Shown here in pieces: positions 6,687 through 15,281 of a stretch of DNA of 64,000 bases (its first letter is position 1; every line of letters starts with the position of its first letter). The notes under the pieces were generated by a model. The model saw nothing but the letters and a program-made list of their open reading frames with translations. It was not told the origin of the DNA and made no database searches. Location: contig NC_011898.1 of the NCBI RefSeq assembly GCF_000022065.1, positions 3,723,501 to 3,787,500 on the forward strand, given 5' to 3'. The position numbers and the translations under genes are program-made. The DNA comes from Ruminiclostridium cellulolyticum H10. Its GTDB lineage: Bacteria; Bacillota; Clostridia; Acetivibrionales; DSM-1351.

Positions 6687-9290
6687 TTACTTGCCGTAGT
6701 AAACTTTCAGGTACATGTCCTTGATTTCACTCAAGAGAGGGTATCTTGGGTTAGCACCTGTGCATTGATCGTCGAATGCCTGCTCAACCATTTCATCTAG
6801 AGTAGCCAGGAACTTCTCTTCATCAACTCCTGCTTCCTTGATAGTCTTTGGTAATCCAACTTTTGCTTTTAATTCATCTATTTTAGCTATAAGCTTTTTA
6901 AATTTCTCTTCATCGGTGGAACCTGTGATTCCGATAAAGGACGCTACTTCTGCGTATCTCTTGAGTATTTCAGGATACTTGTACTGCGAGAACGCACCCA
7001 TCTTTGTAGGAGCTTCAGCTATATTGAACTTCATTACTTCAGTAATCAGAAGTGCATTTGCCACACCATGAGGCAGGTGATGGAATGCTCCCAGCTTGTG
7101 AGCCATTGAGTGGCAAATACCCAGGAATGAGTTTGCAAATGCCATACCGGCCATTGTTGATGCGTCAGCCATCTTTTCTCTTGCAATAGGGTCCTTTGCA
7201 CCATTCTCATACGCTGAAGGCAGGTATTCAAAAATGTTCTTAGTTGCCTGTAAAGCAAGACCCTTTGTATAATCTGTTAAAAGCATTGAAGCATATGCTT
7301 CAACAGCATGCGTAAGTGCATCTATACCTGAAGCTGCTGTAAGACCCTTAGGCATATTCATCATAAGGTCTGCATCAACTATTGCCATCTTAGGCATGAG
7401 CTCGTAGTCTGCAAGAGGATACTTTACACCTGACTGTTCGTCAGTAATAACTGCAAACGGTGTTACCTCTGAACCTGTTCCTGCTGATGTCGGGATTGCT
7501 ACAAAGTATGCCTTCTCGCCTATCTTAGGGAATGTGTATACTCTTTTTCTGATATCCATAAATCTCATTGCGAGATCCTGGAAATCAACTTCAGGATGTT
7601 CATACAGTGTCCACATAATTTTACCTGCGTCCATTGCGGAACCTCCGCCGATGGCTATAATAACGTCAGGTTTGAAATCCCTCATTGCCTCAGCACCAAG
7701 CTTTGCACAGGCAAGGGTTGGGTCCGGAGCTACATCAAAGAAGGTATGATGCTTGATATTCATATCATCCAGCAGGTTTGTAACAGCTTTAGTATATCCG
7801 TTGTTGTAAAGGAATGAGTCTGTAACTATGAATGCCCTTTGCTTATTCATCTCAGTTTTGAGCTCTCTTAGTGCAACACCAAGGCATCCTTTCTTGAAAT
7901 AAACTTTTTCAGGTGCTCTGAACCACAGCATATTCTCTCTCCTCTCGGCAACAGTCTTAATATTGATCAGATGCTTTACTCCGACATTTTCTGAAACGGA
8001 GTTACCACCCCATGAACCGCAGCCAAGGGTAAGTGACGGTGCAAGTTTAAAGTTGTAAAGGTCTCCTATTCCGCCCTGTGCAGATGGTGTATTTATAAGA
8101 ATTCTGCAGGTCTTCATTGCCGCAGTAAATTTGTCAAGTTTATCCTTGCTGTTTACAGTGTCAATATATAGTGAAGCAGTATGACCAAATCCACCGTCTG
8201 CTATAAGCCTTTCAGCCTTAGAAACAGCATCGTCGAAGGTTTTTGCCTTGTACATGGCAAGTACCGGAGAAAGCTTTTCATGTGCAAAAGCTTCGGACAA
8301 TTCAACTGATTCAACCTCTCCGACCAATACCTTTGTTTCAGCAGGAACTTCAAAGCCTGCCAATTTTGCAATAGTAGAAGCTGTCTGACCAACAATTTTA
8401 GCATTTAATGCACCGTTAACCAGTATTACTTCTCTTACCTTTTGAGTTTCTTCCTTATTAAGCATGTATGCTCCTCTGAGAATAAACTCTTTTCTAACTT
8501 CATTGTATATTTTATCTAAAACAATTACTGACTGCTCGGAAGCACAGATCATACCGTTATCAAATGTTTTAGAAACTATAATTGAACTTACAGCTGTCTT
8601 TATATCGGCACTTTCATCAATTATTGCAGGTACGTTACCCGGTCCTACACCTATTGCTGGTTTTCCTGATGAGTATGCCGCCTTAACCATACCCGGTCCG
8701 CCTGTAGCAAGAATTATATCGGCTTCCTTCATAACTCTTTCTGAAAGCTCTATTGACGGCTCATCAATCCATCCGATTATTCCCTTTGGTGCACCTGCTG
8801 CAACAGCTGCTTCCAAAATTACATTTGCAGCCTCAATAGTGCATTTCTTAGCTCTTGGGTGTGGTGAGAATATGATTCCGTTTCTGGTTTTCAAAGCAAT
8901 AAGTGCTTTAAAAATAGCTGTTGAAGTTGGGTTTGTTGTTGGTACAATTGCTGCAACGACACCAAGGGGCTCAGCTATTTTTGTGATACCAAAAGCTTCG
9001 TCACGTTCAATAACGCCACAGGTTTGAGTATCCTTATACGCATTGTAAATATACTCTGCTGCATAATGGTTCTTAATCACCTTGTCTTCTATAACACCCA
9101 TTCCTGTTTCAGCTTGAGCCATTTTAGAAAGAGGAATTCTCTTTTTATTTGCAGCAAGTGATGCAGCCAGAAATATTTTGTCAACCTGTTCCTGTGTAAA
9201 TGTTGAATATTCTTTCTGTGCCTTCCTTATTTCTGCCAGTTTTACCAACAGTGTGTCTACACTATTTACTACCATATTTTTCTTAGTCAT
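6687..9290 (-). CDS. adhE: Bifunctional acetaldehyde-CoA / alcohol dehydrogenase
   Basis: An 867-residue cytoplasmic fermentation enzyme that converts acetyl-CoA to acetaldehyde and then ethanol using NADH. The N-terminal half is a CoA-acylating aldehyde dehydrogenase with the catalytic Cys in NGMICASEQ. The C-terminal half is an iron-dependent alcohol dehydrogenase with GGGSAMDAGK, TSAGTGSEVTP and the metal-binding HSMAHKLGAFHHLPHG. The length is typical of fused AdhE. The start at 9290 is chosen because GGAGGGTGA lies just upstream; a reading from 9320 would run through that site. It is a single gene with its own promoter, three Rex-like sites and terminator, consistent with NADH/NAD+-responsive control. 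Confidence 0.97.
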   Translation of the reverse strand: MTKKNMVVNSVDTLLVKLAEIRKAQKEYSTFTQEQVDKIFLAASLAANKKRIPLSKMAQAETGMGVIEDKVIKNHYAAEYIYNAYKDTQTCGVIERDEAFGITKIAEPLGVVAAIVPTTNPTSTAIFKALIALKTRNGIIFSPHPRAKKCTIEAANVILEAAVAAGAPKGIIGWIDEPSIELSERVMKEADIILATGGPGMVKAAYSSGKPAIGVGPGNVPAIIDESADIKTAVSSIIVSKTFDNGMICASEQSVIVLDKIYNEVRKEFILRGAYMLNKEETQKVREVILVNGALNAKIVGQTASTIAKLAGFEVPAETKVLVGEVESVELSEAFAHEKLSPVLAMYKAKTFDDAVSKAERLIADGGFGHTASLYIDTVNSKDKLDKFTAAMKTCRILINTPSAQGGIGDLYNFKLAPSLTLGCGSWGGNSVSENVGVKHLINIKTVAERRENMLWFRAPEKVYFKKGCLGVALRELKTEMNKQRAFIVTDSFLYNNGYTKAVTNLLDDMNIKHHTFFDVAPDPTLACAKLGAEAMRDFKPDVIIAIGGGSAMDAGKIMWTLYEHPEVDFQDLAMRFMDIRKRVYTFPKIGEKAYFVAIPTSAGTGSEVTPFAVITDEQSGVKYPLADYELMPKMAIVDADLMMNMPKGLTAASGIDALTHAVEAYASMLLTDYTKGLALQATKNIFEYLPSAYENGAKDPIAREKMADASTMAGMAFANSFLGICHSMAHKLGAFHHLPHGVANALLITEVMKFNIAEAPTKMGAFSQYKYPEILKRYAEVASFIGITGSTDEEKFKKLIAKIDELKAKVGLPKTIKEAGVDEEKFLATLDEMVEQAFDDQCTGANPRYPLLSEIKDMYLKVYYGK

Positions 9291-9372
9291 AATAGTCACC
9301 CTCCATATTCCTAAAGTCAAAGTTGTGTTGTTACTAAATCACCAATCCTAATTTCGTATTTAACTTTGGCTA

Positions 9373-9390
9373 TTGTTATTTTTTTAACAA
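9373..9390. promoter_or_regulatory. Rex-like operator 1 upstream of adhE
   Basis: TTGTTATTTTTTTAACAA matches the Rex consensus TTGTTAA-N4-TTAACAA at 13 of 14 defined positions. It lies downstream of the adhE -10 box, in the untranslated leader. Confidence 0.7.
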
Positions 9391-9405
9391 TTCCTTTTGT
9401 AAATA

Positions 9406-9423
9406 ACGTTAATTATTTAACAA
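9406..9423. promoter_or_regulatory. Rex-like operator 2 upstream of adhE
   Basis: ACGTTAATTATTTAACAA matches 12 of 14 defined positions of the Rex consensus. It lies directly past the -10 box, covering the expected transcription start. It begins exactly 33 bases from operator 1. Confidence 0.7.
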
Positions 9424-9427
9424 TTTA

Positions 9428-9456
9428 ATTGTAACCCTTTGTTAATTAATTGTCAA
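9428..9456 (-). promoter_or_regulatory. adhE promoter
   Basis: On the minus strand, TTGACA (9456-9451), 17-base spacer, TACAAT (9433-9428): near-consensus. The -35 box lies inside Rex-like operator 3 and operator 2 begins 5 bases beyond the -10 box, a layout expected for repression by blocking polymerase. Confidence 0.8.
9439..9456. promoter_or_regulatory. Rex-like operator 3, over the adhE -35 box
   Basis: TTGTTAATTAATTGTCAA matches 12 of 14 defined positions of the Rex consensus and contains the complement of the -35 box. It begins 33 bases from operator 2. Confidence 0.65.
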
Positions 9457-9565
9457 TGTGTTTTTGATAATTAATTTGTTCCCACATATTTCAAAATATT
9501 ATATGATAAGGTATATTGCACAAAAACCCATATTTACTACAAATATCATTGTAAAATAATATGAT

Positions 9566-9593
9566 TTGAATATTTATACTTTTTTTGTATAAT
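9566..9593 (+). promoter_or_regulatory. Probable promoter of the corrinoid-protein operon
   Basis: TTGAAT (9566-9571), 16 bases, TATAAT (9588-9593), about 80 bases before the TTG start of the corrinoid protein. Confidence 0.5.
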
Positions 9594-9676
9594 ATATGAC
9601 ATAGTTATTAATAATTCATGGATAATGATATTTGGTTTGTTTTTATGTGAATAAATAGTAAAGTGAGGTTTAAAAA

Positions 9677-10315
9677 TTGAGTACATTAAATGAAATTTCA
9701 CAGGCCTTGCAGTCAGGCAAAGCCAAAATTGTTAAGGAACTGGTTCAAAAGGCTATTGACGACGGTATATCTGCTGGTGATATTTTAAATAACGGACTGC
9801 TGGATGGTATGTCTGTTATAGGTGATAAATTTAAAAAAGATGAAATTTATGTTCCTGATGTATTGATTGCTGCGAGAGCTATGAATGCTGGAACAGAAAT
9901 TCTGAAGCCTCTTCTTGCTTCGAGCGGTACGAAGGCTGTGGGAAAGGTTGTAATAGGGACAGTATTCGGTGATCTTCACGACATCGGTAAAAATTTAGTA
10001 AAAATGATGATGGAAGGCAGAGGTCTGGAGGTTGTTGATCTTGGTATCAATGTACCTGCACAGAAATTTATTGACATGGCAATTCAAGAAAATGCTCAGA
10101 TTATTTGCTGCTCCACTTTACTTACTACTACTATGCCTGAGATGGAAAACGTAGTTAATGCTGCTAAAAATGCAGGCATCAGAGAAAAAGTAACTATTAT
10201 GATTGGCGGTGCTCCTGTTAATCAGAGCTACTGCGATAAGATTTCAGCAGACATATATACACCGGATGCGGCTTCAGCTGCCGAGGAAGCAGTCAAAGCG
10301 TGCCAATCTGCTTGA
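9677..10315 (+). CDS. Corrinoid protein of a methyltransferase system (MtbC/MttC type)
   Basis: 212 residues. An N-terminal helical cap domain (about 1-85) precedes a Rossmann-like cobalamin-binding domain (about 88-212). The B12-binding signature D-x-H-x-x-G is present as Asp99-Leu-His101-Asp-Ile-Gly104, so His101 should be the lower axial ligand of cobalt. Such proteins carry a methyl group from a substrate-specific methyltransferase to a second enzyme. The start is TTG, with a GAGG site about 8 bases upstream; no other start fits. It heads an operon with a DUF1638 gene and a reductive activator. No substrate methyltransferase gene is adjacent, so the methyl donor (methylamine, glycine betaine or methoxyl type) cannot be inferred. 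Confidence 0.92.
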   Translation: MSTLNEISQALQSGKAKIVKELVQKAIDDGISAGDILNNGLLDGMSVIGDKFKKDEIYVPDVLIAARAMNAGTEILKPLLASSGTKAVGKVVIGTVFGDLHDIGKNLVKMMMEGRGLEVVDLGINVPAQKFIDMAIQENAQIICCSTLLTTTMPEMENVVNAAKNAGIREKVTIMIGGAPVNQSYCDKISADIYTPDAASAAEEAVKACQSA

Positions 10316-10381
10316 GTTTAACATTCCCTATATGTTGTAAACAGTATAGGAGTGCATGTTGAGTGTAAAGGGTGAAATAAA

Positions 10382-11143
10382 ATGCTTCGTCTAAAAGTTA
10401 TATCCTGCGATGTTTTAAACAGGGAAATTTCTTACCTTGCCAGCCAGTCAGAGCATTACATCGATGTAACGTTTTTGCATCAGGGTCTGCACGACACCCC
10501 TGAAAAATTGAATAAACGCCTTCAGTATGAAATTGATAGAGCTAATGAAGGTTTTCCTTATAACTACTTTGACACCTGCCCTGATTATGATTACATAATA
10601 GTCTGTTATGGACTTTGCAGTAACGGTATTACGGGTATTTGCAGCCAAAGACTGCCCTTGGTAGTTCCAAAAGCACATGACTGTATTACCCTGCTTCTCG
10701 GTTCCAAGGAAAAGTATATGGAGTTATTCAGGCAGCAGCCCGGAACGTACTGGTTCTCAACAGGATGGATTGAGCGGGGCTGGCAGCCGGGAGAACTTAA
10801 ATACACTATACTTAAAAAGGAATATATTCAAAAATATGGAGAAGAAAATGCAGAATTTTTAATGGAAATGGAACAAAGCTGGATGAAAGAATATAATAAT
10901 GCTGGCTTTATTTCATGGGACTGTTTTAATAATAATGATTTTTACAGGTCCTCGGTACGTTCTGCTGCGGATTTTTTAAAGTGGAATTTCTTTGAAATAC
11001 CGGGCAATCCCGGTCTTCTTCAAAATATGTTAAATGGCAGGTTTAACAAAAATAAAGTACTGATAGTGCCTCCGGGTATCAGGATTGCCGCTTCCAATGA
11101 TAATGACATTATAAAGGTCGAAGGAGATAATTTGGATGTTTAA
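10382..11143 (+). CDS. DUF1638 family protein
   Basis: A 253-residue soluble protein recognised as DUF1638 by its layout, with the conserved segment YDYIIVCYGLCSNG (about residues 62-75) and a later P-K-A-H-D-C motif. Cys and His residues in these motifs could bind metal or a cofactor. DUF1638 genes often sit with corrinoid methyltransferase genes, as here between a corrinoid protein and its activator, but the biochemical role is not known to me. Its stop overlaps the next start by 8 bases (11136-11143), indicating translational coupling. Confidence 0.85.
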   Translation: MLRLKVISCDVLNREISYLASQSEHYIDVTFLHQGLHDTPEKLNKRLQYEIDRANEGFPYNYFDTCPDYDYIIVCYGLCSNGITGICSQRLPLVVPKAHDCITLLLGSKEKYMELFRQQPGTYWFSTGWIERGWQPGELKYTILKKEYIQKYGEENAEFLMEMEQSWMKEYNNAGFISWDCFNNNDFYRSSVRSAADFLKWNFFEIPGNPGLLQNMLNGRFNKNKVLIVPPGIRIAASNDNDIIKVEGDNLDV

Positions 11144-12980
11144 AGTAACGGTCAGAAATAACGAATATTCAAAGGTATATACGACAAATAAGGGAAAAAA
11201 TCTATTGGACCTGCTACGGGAAAATGGCTTTTACATTGATTCTCCCTGCAACGGAAACGGTACTTGCGGTAAATGCAGAGTAAAGCTCATCCTAGGAAAC
11301 AACAGCTCCGCTAGAGCTGAAGAAATAAAAGTGTTAGGTCGTGAAGCATTAGAAAGCGGCTATAGATTGGCTTGCAGGTACCATATCAATTCTGATATTG
11401 ATATTTCCATAGACCAAAATGACCTTCAGGCAAAGATACTCACTGAAAGTATACAGAGAAGTATTGAATTGAATCCCCTTGTAACGAAGGTTTACAATGT
11501 TCTCGAAAAACCGGCTCTGGGTAATTCCATTTCAGATTATGACAGGATTATAATAGGCGAATTTAACGACAATCCGTTTCATCTTAAAAACCTAGAACTT
11601 TTAAGAAGCCTTCACGACGTTATAAGGAAAGAGAACTTTCAAGTAACCCTTGTAATAGACTCCTCTGATATCATTGCAGTGGAACCCGGTAACACTGTAA
11701 ATACCCTATACGGTATAGCCGTTGATATCGGAACAACCACCATTGCTGCCTATTTGATAGAATTGACAACGGGTAAAAAAACCTGTGTTACTTCCCTGCT
11801 GAATCCACAAAAGGCATTCGGTGCCGATGTCATTTCACGAATAAGCTACATTATGCAAAACGAGCATGGACTGGAACACCTGAATACCTTACTTGTTCAG
11901 TCAGTAAACATATGTGTTGCTATGTTATGTAAACAGGCTGGCATTTTGCCTGCCGATATTTATGCAATGACTTTTGCAGGCAATACTACAATGCAGCACA
12001 TTCTTCTTAAAGTAAATCCGTCAAATATAGCCTCTGCTCCATTTGTACCTGTGTTTACGTCCGTCGTAAAGGTTAAAGCCCGTGAATTATCCATAGATAT
12101 TAATCCCAATGGTACTGCTTATTTTCTGCCGGGAGTATCGGCGTACGTAGGTGCAGATACTGTCGGAGCAGTTCTGACTGTTGGTATGCACCGGCAGGCG
12201 TCTACTTCACTGCTCATAGATATAGGAACTAACGGAGAAATTGTATTAGGAGACAAAGACGGTATGTACGCCTGCTCGGCAGCGGCAGGACCTGCTTTTG
12301 AGGGAGCAAATATAAAAAATGGCATGGGAAGTGTCAATGGTGCCATTAACAGCGTTTCTCTAAAGCATGGGATAACTTTTACCACTATTGGGAACACAAA
12401 ACCGCTAGGCTTATGCGGTACAGGAGTAGTTGACCTGCTTGCGGAGCTCCTTGAAGTTGGTATAGTTGACGAAACAGGAAGAATAGATATGGCATGGAAG
12501 CCGGACTCCCCTGAGCAGGAAGCTCTTTGTGAGAGGATAACTTCTACGGACGGTGTCAATTCATTTATACTTTGCAAAGCAGATGAAACCTTATCTGGCA
12601 GCGAAATACTTCTGACACAGCGTGATATACGGGAGATTCAGAACGCAAAAGCGGCTATAGCCGCAGGAATAAGGGTACTTGTCAAAAATGCAGGAATCTG
12701 GTTTGAAGATATTAAAAATGTGTATTTAGCAGGCGGCTTTGGCAGCTACATTAATATTGACAGTGCACTTAAAATTGGCCTTATCCCTGTAGAACTGGAG
12801 GGGCGGATAATATCCGTCGGAAATGCCGCCGCCCAGGGCGCCATTAATGTACTTACCAGCAAAGCCTTGCTGCCTGTCGCACAGGAAATCAGTAAATCCA
12901 TCATTTATATAGAGCTTTCCAACAGTAAGGATTTTAATGATTATTACATTGACTGTATGACGTTTGAGCAGGAAATATAA
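11136..12980 (+). CDS. Reductive activator of corrinoid protein (ferredoxin + ASKHA domains)
   Basis: 614 residues. The N-terminal 2Fe-2S ferredoxin domain (about 1-90) has Cys38, Cys44, Cys47 and Cys80 (pattern CNGNGTCGKC). A linker is followed by an ASKHA-type ATPase region (about 190-610) with the phosphate-binding pattern AVDIGTTTIAAYL, a later IDIGTNGE and AGGFGSY near the end. This matches the RACo/RamA-like family, which uses ATP to drive electrons to the inactive Co(II) corrinoid and restore Co(I). It is the third gene of the operon, so its client is probably the corrinoid protein at 9677. It ends 17 bases from a convergent gene, with no clear terminator between. Confidence 0.9.
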   Translation: MFKVTVRNNEYSKVYTTNKGKNLLDLLRENGFYIDSPCNGNGTCGKCRVKLILGNNSSARAEEIKVLGREALESGYRLACRYHINSDIDISIDQNDLQAKILTESIQRSIELNPLVTKVYNVLEKPALGNSISDYDRIIIGEFNDNPFHLKNLELLRSLHDVIRKENFQVTLVIDSSDIIAVEPGNTVNTLYGIAVDIGTTTIAAYLIELTTGKKTCVTSLLNPQKAFGADVISRISYIMQNEHGLEHLNTLLVQSVNICVAMLCKQAGILPADIYAMTFAGNTTMQHILLKVNPSNIASAPFVPVFTSVVKVKARELSIDINPNGTAYFLPGVSAYVGADTVGAVLTVGMHRQASTSLLIDIGTNGEIVLGDKDGMYACSAAAGPAFEGANIKNGMGSVNGAINSVSLKHGITFTTIGNTKPLGLCGTGVVDLLAELLEVGIVDETGRIDMAWKPDSPEQEALCERITSTDGVNSFILCKADETLSGSEILLTQRDIREIQNAKAAIAAGIRVLVKNAGIWFEDIKNVYLAGGFGSYINIDSALKIGLIPVELEGRIISVGNAAAQGAINVLTSKALLPVAQEISKSIIYIELSNSKDFNDYYIDCMTFEQEI

Positions 12981-12997
12981 ATTAAATACATCTTGAC

Positions 12998-14215
12998 CTA
13001 AAGTACTTCGTGCAGTCTGGATGAATTTATTACTGCAACCGCCTTTCTTTTAAGGCGGTTATATATTTCTATAGCTTTACCGCCTGTAAAGTCTCTGATC
13101 TCGGGAAGGTCATCCTCTATTATCACAAGCTTTTCTGCATACGCCGCTGCCTCCAGATTCCTTAAATTCTGCTGTCCGAAAGGCATATTGCAGAGTATTG
13201 TCGTATTAGAGTTCTTTATATATGCAAGATTCTCATTGAATAGTTCGTCAGAAATATTGGAGAAAGGTTTTTCTATAAGGTAATCTATTCCAAATACCTC
13301 CGCTGACGCTATGTCGCTGTCACCCTGTGAAAAGACACCCGCAGATATATAATATCCTTGCTCGTACAGCTGTCTTATTACACTTCCGGCTGTTCCTCCT
13401 CCGCCTATTACGTGATATTTTACGGATTTGTTCTTTTCGCTAAGCTTATGAATATAAATATCCAGCAAACCTGTTATCCTGTTTTTGTAAACCAGTGCAT
13501 TTATACCATAAACACTAGACAGGTTTTGGGACGTAAGAACTTCCTCGGGGCTTCCATCTGCAACAATCCGTCCATCATTCATAAGTACAAGACGTGTACA
13601 GTATTTTGCGGCAATCTTGAGATCATGAATTGCAGCTACTACTGTTTTTCCTTGCCCGGACAGTTCTCTTGAATATTTGAATATCTGTTCCTGGTACGTA
13701 ATATCCAGACTTGCAGTAGGCTCGTCAAGAAGTATAATATCGGTTTCTTGAGTCAGGGTTTTAGCAAAAAGGACTCTTTGCCTTTCTCCTCCTGACATTT
13801 GGTTTATTGCATAATCCTCCAGCATTTCAGTATCAGTGTACTCCATATTTTTTCTTGCAATTTTATAATCTTCCCTGCTCTCCCTTTGCATCCTTTTAAG
13901 ATAAGGATACCTGCCCATTAGGACTACTTCCCTTGCTGGAAACGGAAAACCTATTTGGGTGTTCTGGTGCATGAGAGCAACCTTTCCGGCAAGCTTTTTA
14001 CTGTTCATACGACTTACTGCTGTACCGTTTATATTTACGGTACCTTCCGCCTTGTAGATGCCGTTCAAGCATTTCAGCAGTGTGGTTTTTCCTGCACCGT
14101 TGGGGCCTATAAGGCCAACCAGCTCGCCTTCTTTTATCTTCAGAGAGATATTGTCCAGTATTTTTTTATTATTAATCTCATATTTAAGGTTTTGTATTTC
14201 AATGATACTTTCCAT
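12998..14215 (-). CDS. ABC importer ATPase with extra C-terminal domain (BtuD-like)
   Basis: 405 residues, about 150 longer than a usual BtuD/FecE ATPase. The ATPase part (1 to about 255) has Walker A GPNGAGKT (37-44), signature MSGGERQR, Walker B IILLDEP and a switch His in AAIHD. The extra part (about 265-405) begins KYHVIGGGGTAGSVIRQL, resembling a Rossmann-like nucleotide-binding turn, and has no transporter motif. It could bind a nucleotide or corrinoid or act as a regulatory lobe; this is not known. Two bases separate it from the permease gene, and the operon lies under a cobalamin riboswitch, so the substrate is most likely a corrinoid. Confidence 0.9.
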   Translation of the reverse strand: MESIIEIQNLKYEINNKKILDNISLKIKEGELVGLIGPNGAGKTTLLKCLNGIYKAEGTVNINGTAVSRMNSKKLAGKVALMHQNTQIGFPFPAREVVLMGRYPYLKRMQRESREDYKIARKNMEYTDTEMLEDYAINQMSGGERQRVLFAKTLTQETDIILLDEPTASLDITYQEQIFKYSRELSGQGKTVVAAIHDLKIAAKYCTRLVLMNDGRIVADGSPEEVLTSQNLSSVYGINALVYKNRITGLLDIYIHKLSEKNKSVKYHVIGGGGTAGSVIRQLYEQGYYISAGVFSQGDSDIASAEVFGIDYLIEKPFSNISDELFNENLAYIKNSNTTILCNMPFGQQNLRNLEAAAYAEKLVIIEDDLPEIRDFTGGKAIEIYNRLKRKAVAVINSSRLHEVL

Positions 14216-14216
14216 A

Positions 14217-15269
14217 TCAGATTACCGCCCCTCCTTCCTTTTTGCTTCTAAGTAAAAGGTACAGGAAATATGGAGCTCCCAACAATGCTGTTATTATTCC
14301 TACTCCAATCTCGTAAGGAATGGCTACCACACGTGATACAAGGTCACAGGCCACAAGAAAAACAGCCCCTCCGATGCTGCTGGCGGGCAGCAGCTTTTTA
14401 TAATTTGGACCAACCAGAAGCCTCATAATATGAGGTACAAGCAGACCCACAAAACTAATGGCACCGCTGACACAAACGGCACTGGCTGTAGCAATAGAAA
14501 CCAGTATCAGTAGTATTGTTCTTATTTTCCCTGAACTCAGTCCTACTGACCTTGCTTCCTCTTCACCTAACATTAGAATGTTCAAGTCTCTTGAAAAAAC
14601 AAACATTAGTATAACACTTACAATAATTGGAAACAGTACAAGCTGTACGTGTTCCCAACGTCTGCCGTCAAGTCCTCCTGTGGACCAGAATAGGAACTCC
14701 TTTACCTGATAATCATAGGACAGGGTAAGAATAATATTGGTTATTGCACCTATAAAAGTACTCACTGCGATTCCTGAAAGCATAAGTGTAAGTACAGGTA
14801 CTTTACCTTTCTGGTAAGAAAGTATGTAAATTACAAATATTGCAATAAATGCTCCTGCAAATGCAAACAGGGGCATAAAATACATACTTGCAGCAGTTAA
14901 CCCCAGCTTTATAGCCAGAACCGCTCCCAGCCCGGAGCCGCTGGATATTCCCAATAATCCCGGGTCTGCCATGGGGTTTCTGAACATCCCCTGCATGACT
15001 GCCCCCGAAGAGGCAAGGGCTGTTCCTGCCAGTGCAGCTACCAATACCCTTGGAAATCTTACCAGAAAAATTATAGGTTCTTGTCCTTCAGAAAAGGTTG
15101 CATTTTTTAAAATCCCTATATTTTTAAGTATTATCTTAAAGGTATCGAAAAAAGGTACATATACAGCTCCTATTGCTGTTCCGGCAACCATTACAATTAG
15201 CAGAAGAATTAGCATTGCCGGTATTAAACCAATATTCTTCAGGCTTCCTTTGATTTTTCTATTTTTCAT
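14217..15269 (-). CDS. FecCD/BtuC-family ABC permease
   Basis: 350 residues with about ten hydrophobic helices, the usual fold of BtuC/FhuB-type permeases. Typical sequence is seen in ALAGTALASSGAVMQGMFRNPMADPGLLG, shown here only as a region near residues 75-105, and in GLLVPHIMRLLVGP near the C-terminal third, which contacts the ATPase. It forms the membrane channel with the ATPase at 12998 and receives substrate from the lipoprotein at 15282. Middle gene of the riboswitch-controlled operon. Confidence 0.93.
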   Translation of the reverse strand: MKNRKIKGSLKNIGLIPAMLILLLIVMVAGTAIGAVYVPFFDTFKIILKNIGILKNATFSEGQEPIIFLVRFPRVLVAALAGTALASSGAVMQGMFRNPMADPGLLGISSGSGLGAVLAIKLGLTAASMYFMPLFAFAGAFIAIFVIYILSYQKGKVPVLTLMLSGIAVSTFIGAITNIILTLSYDYQVKEFLFWSTGGLDGRRWEHVQLVLFPIIVSVILMFVFSRDLNILMLGEEEARSVGLSSGKIRTILLILVSIATASAVCVSGAISFVGLLVPHIMRLLVGPNYKKLLPASSIGGAVFLVACDLVSRVVAIPYEIGVGIITALLGAPYFLYLLLRSKKEGGAVI

Positions 15270-15281
15270 GTCTCCTCCGGA

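Noticed and set aside
8464-9027. A 187-codon open frame on the plus strand
   Set aside because: It lies wholly within adhE in antisense, has low-complexity hydrophobic sequence and no ribosome site.
12119-12577. A 152-codon minus-strand frame
   Set aside because: Antisense of the corrinoid activator gene; composition mirrors the sense codons.
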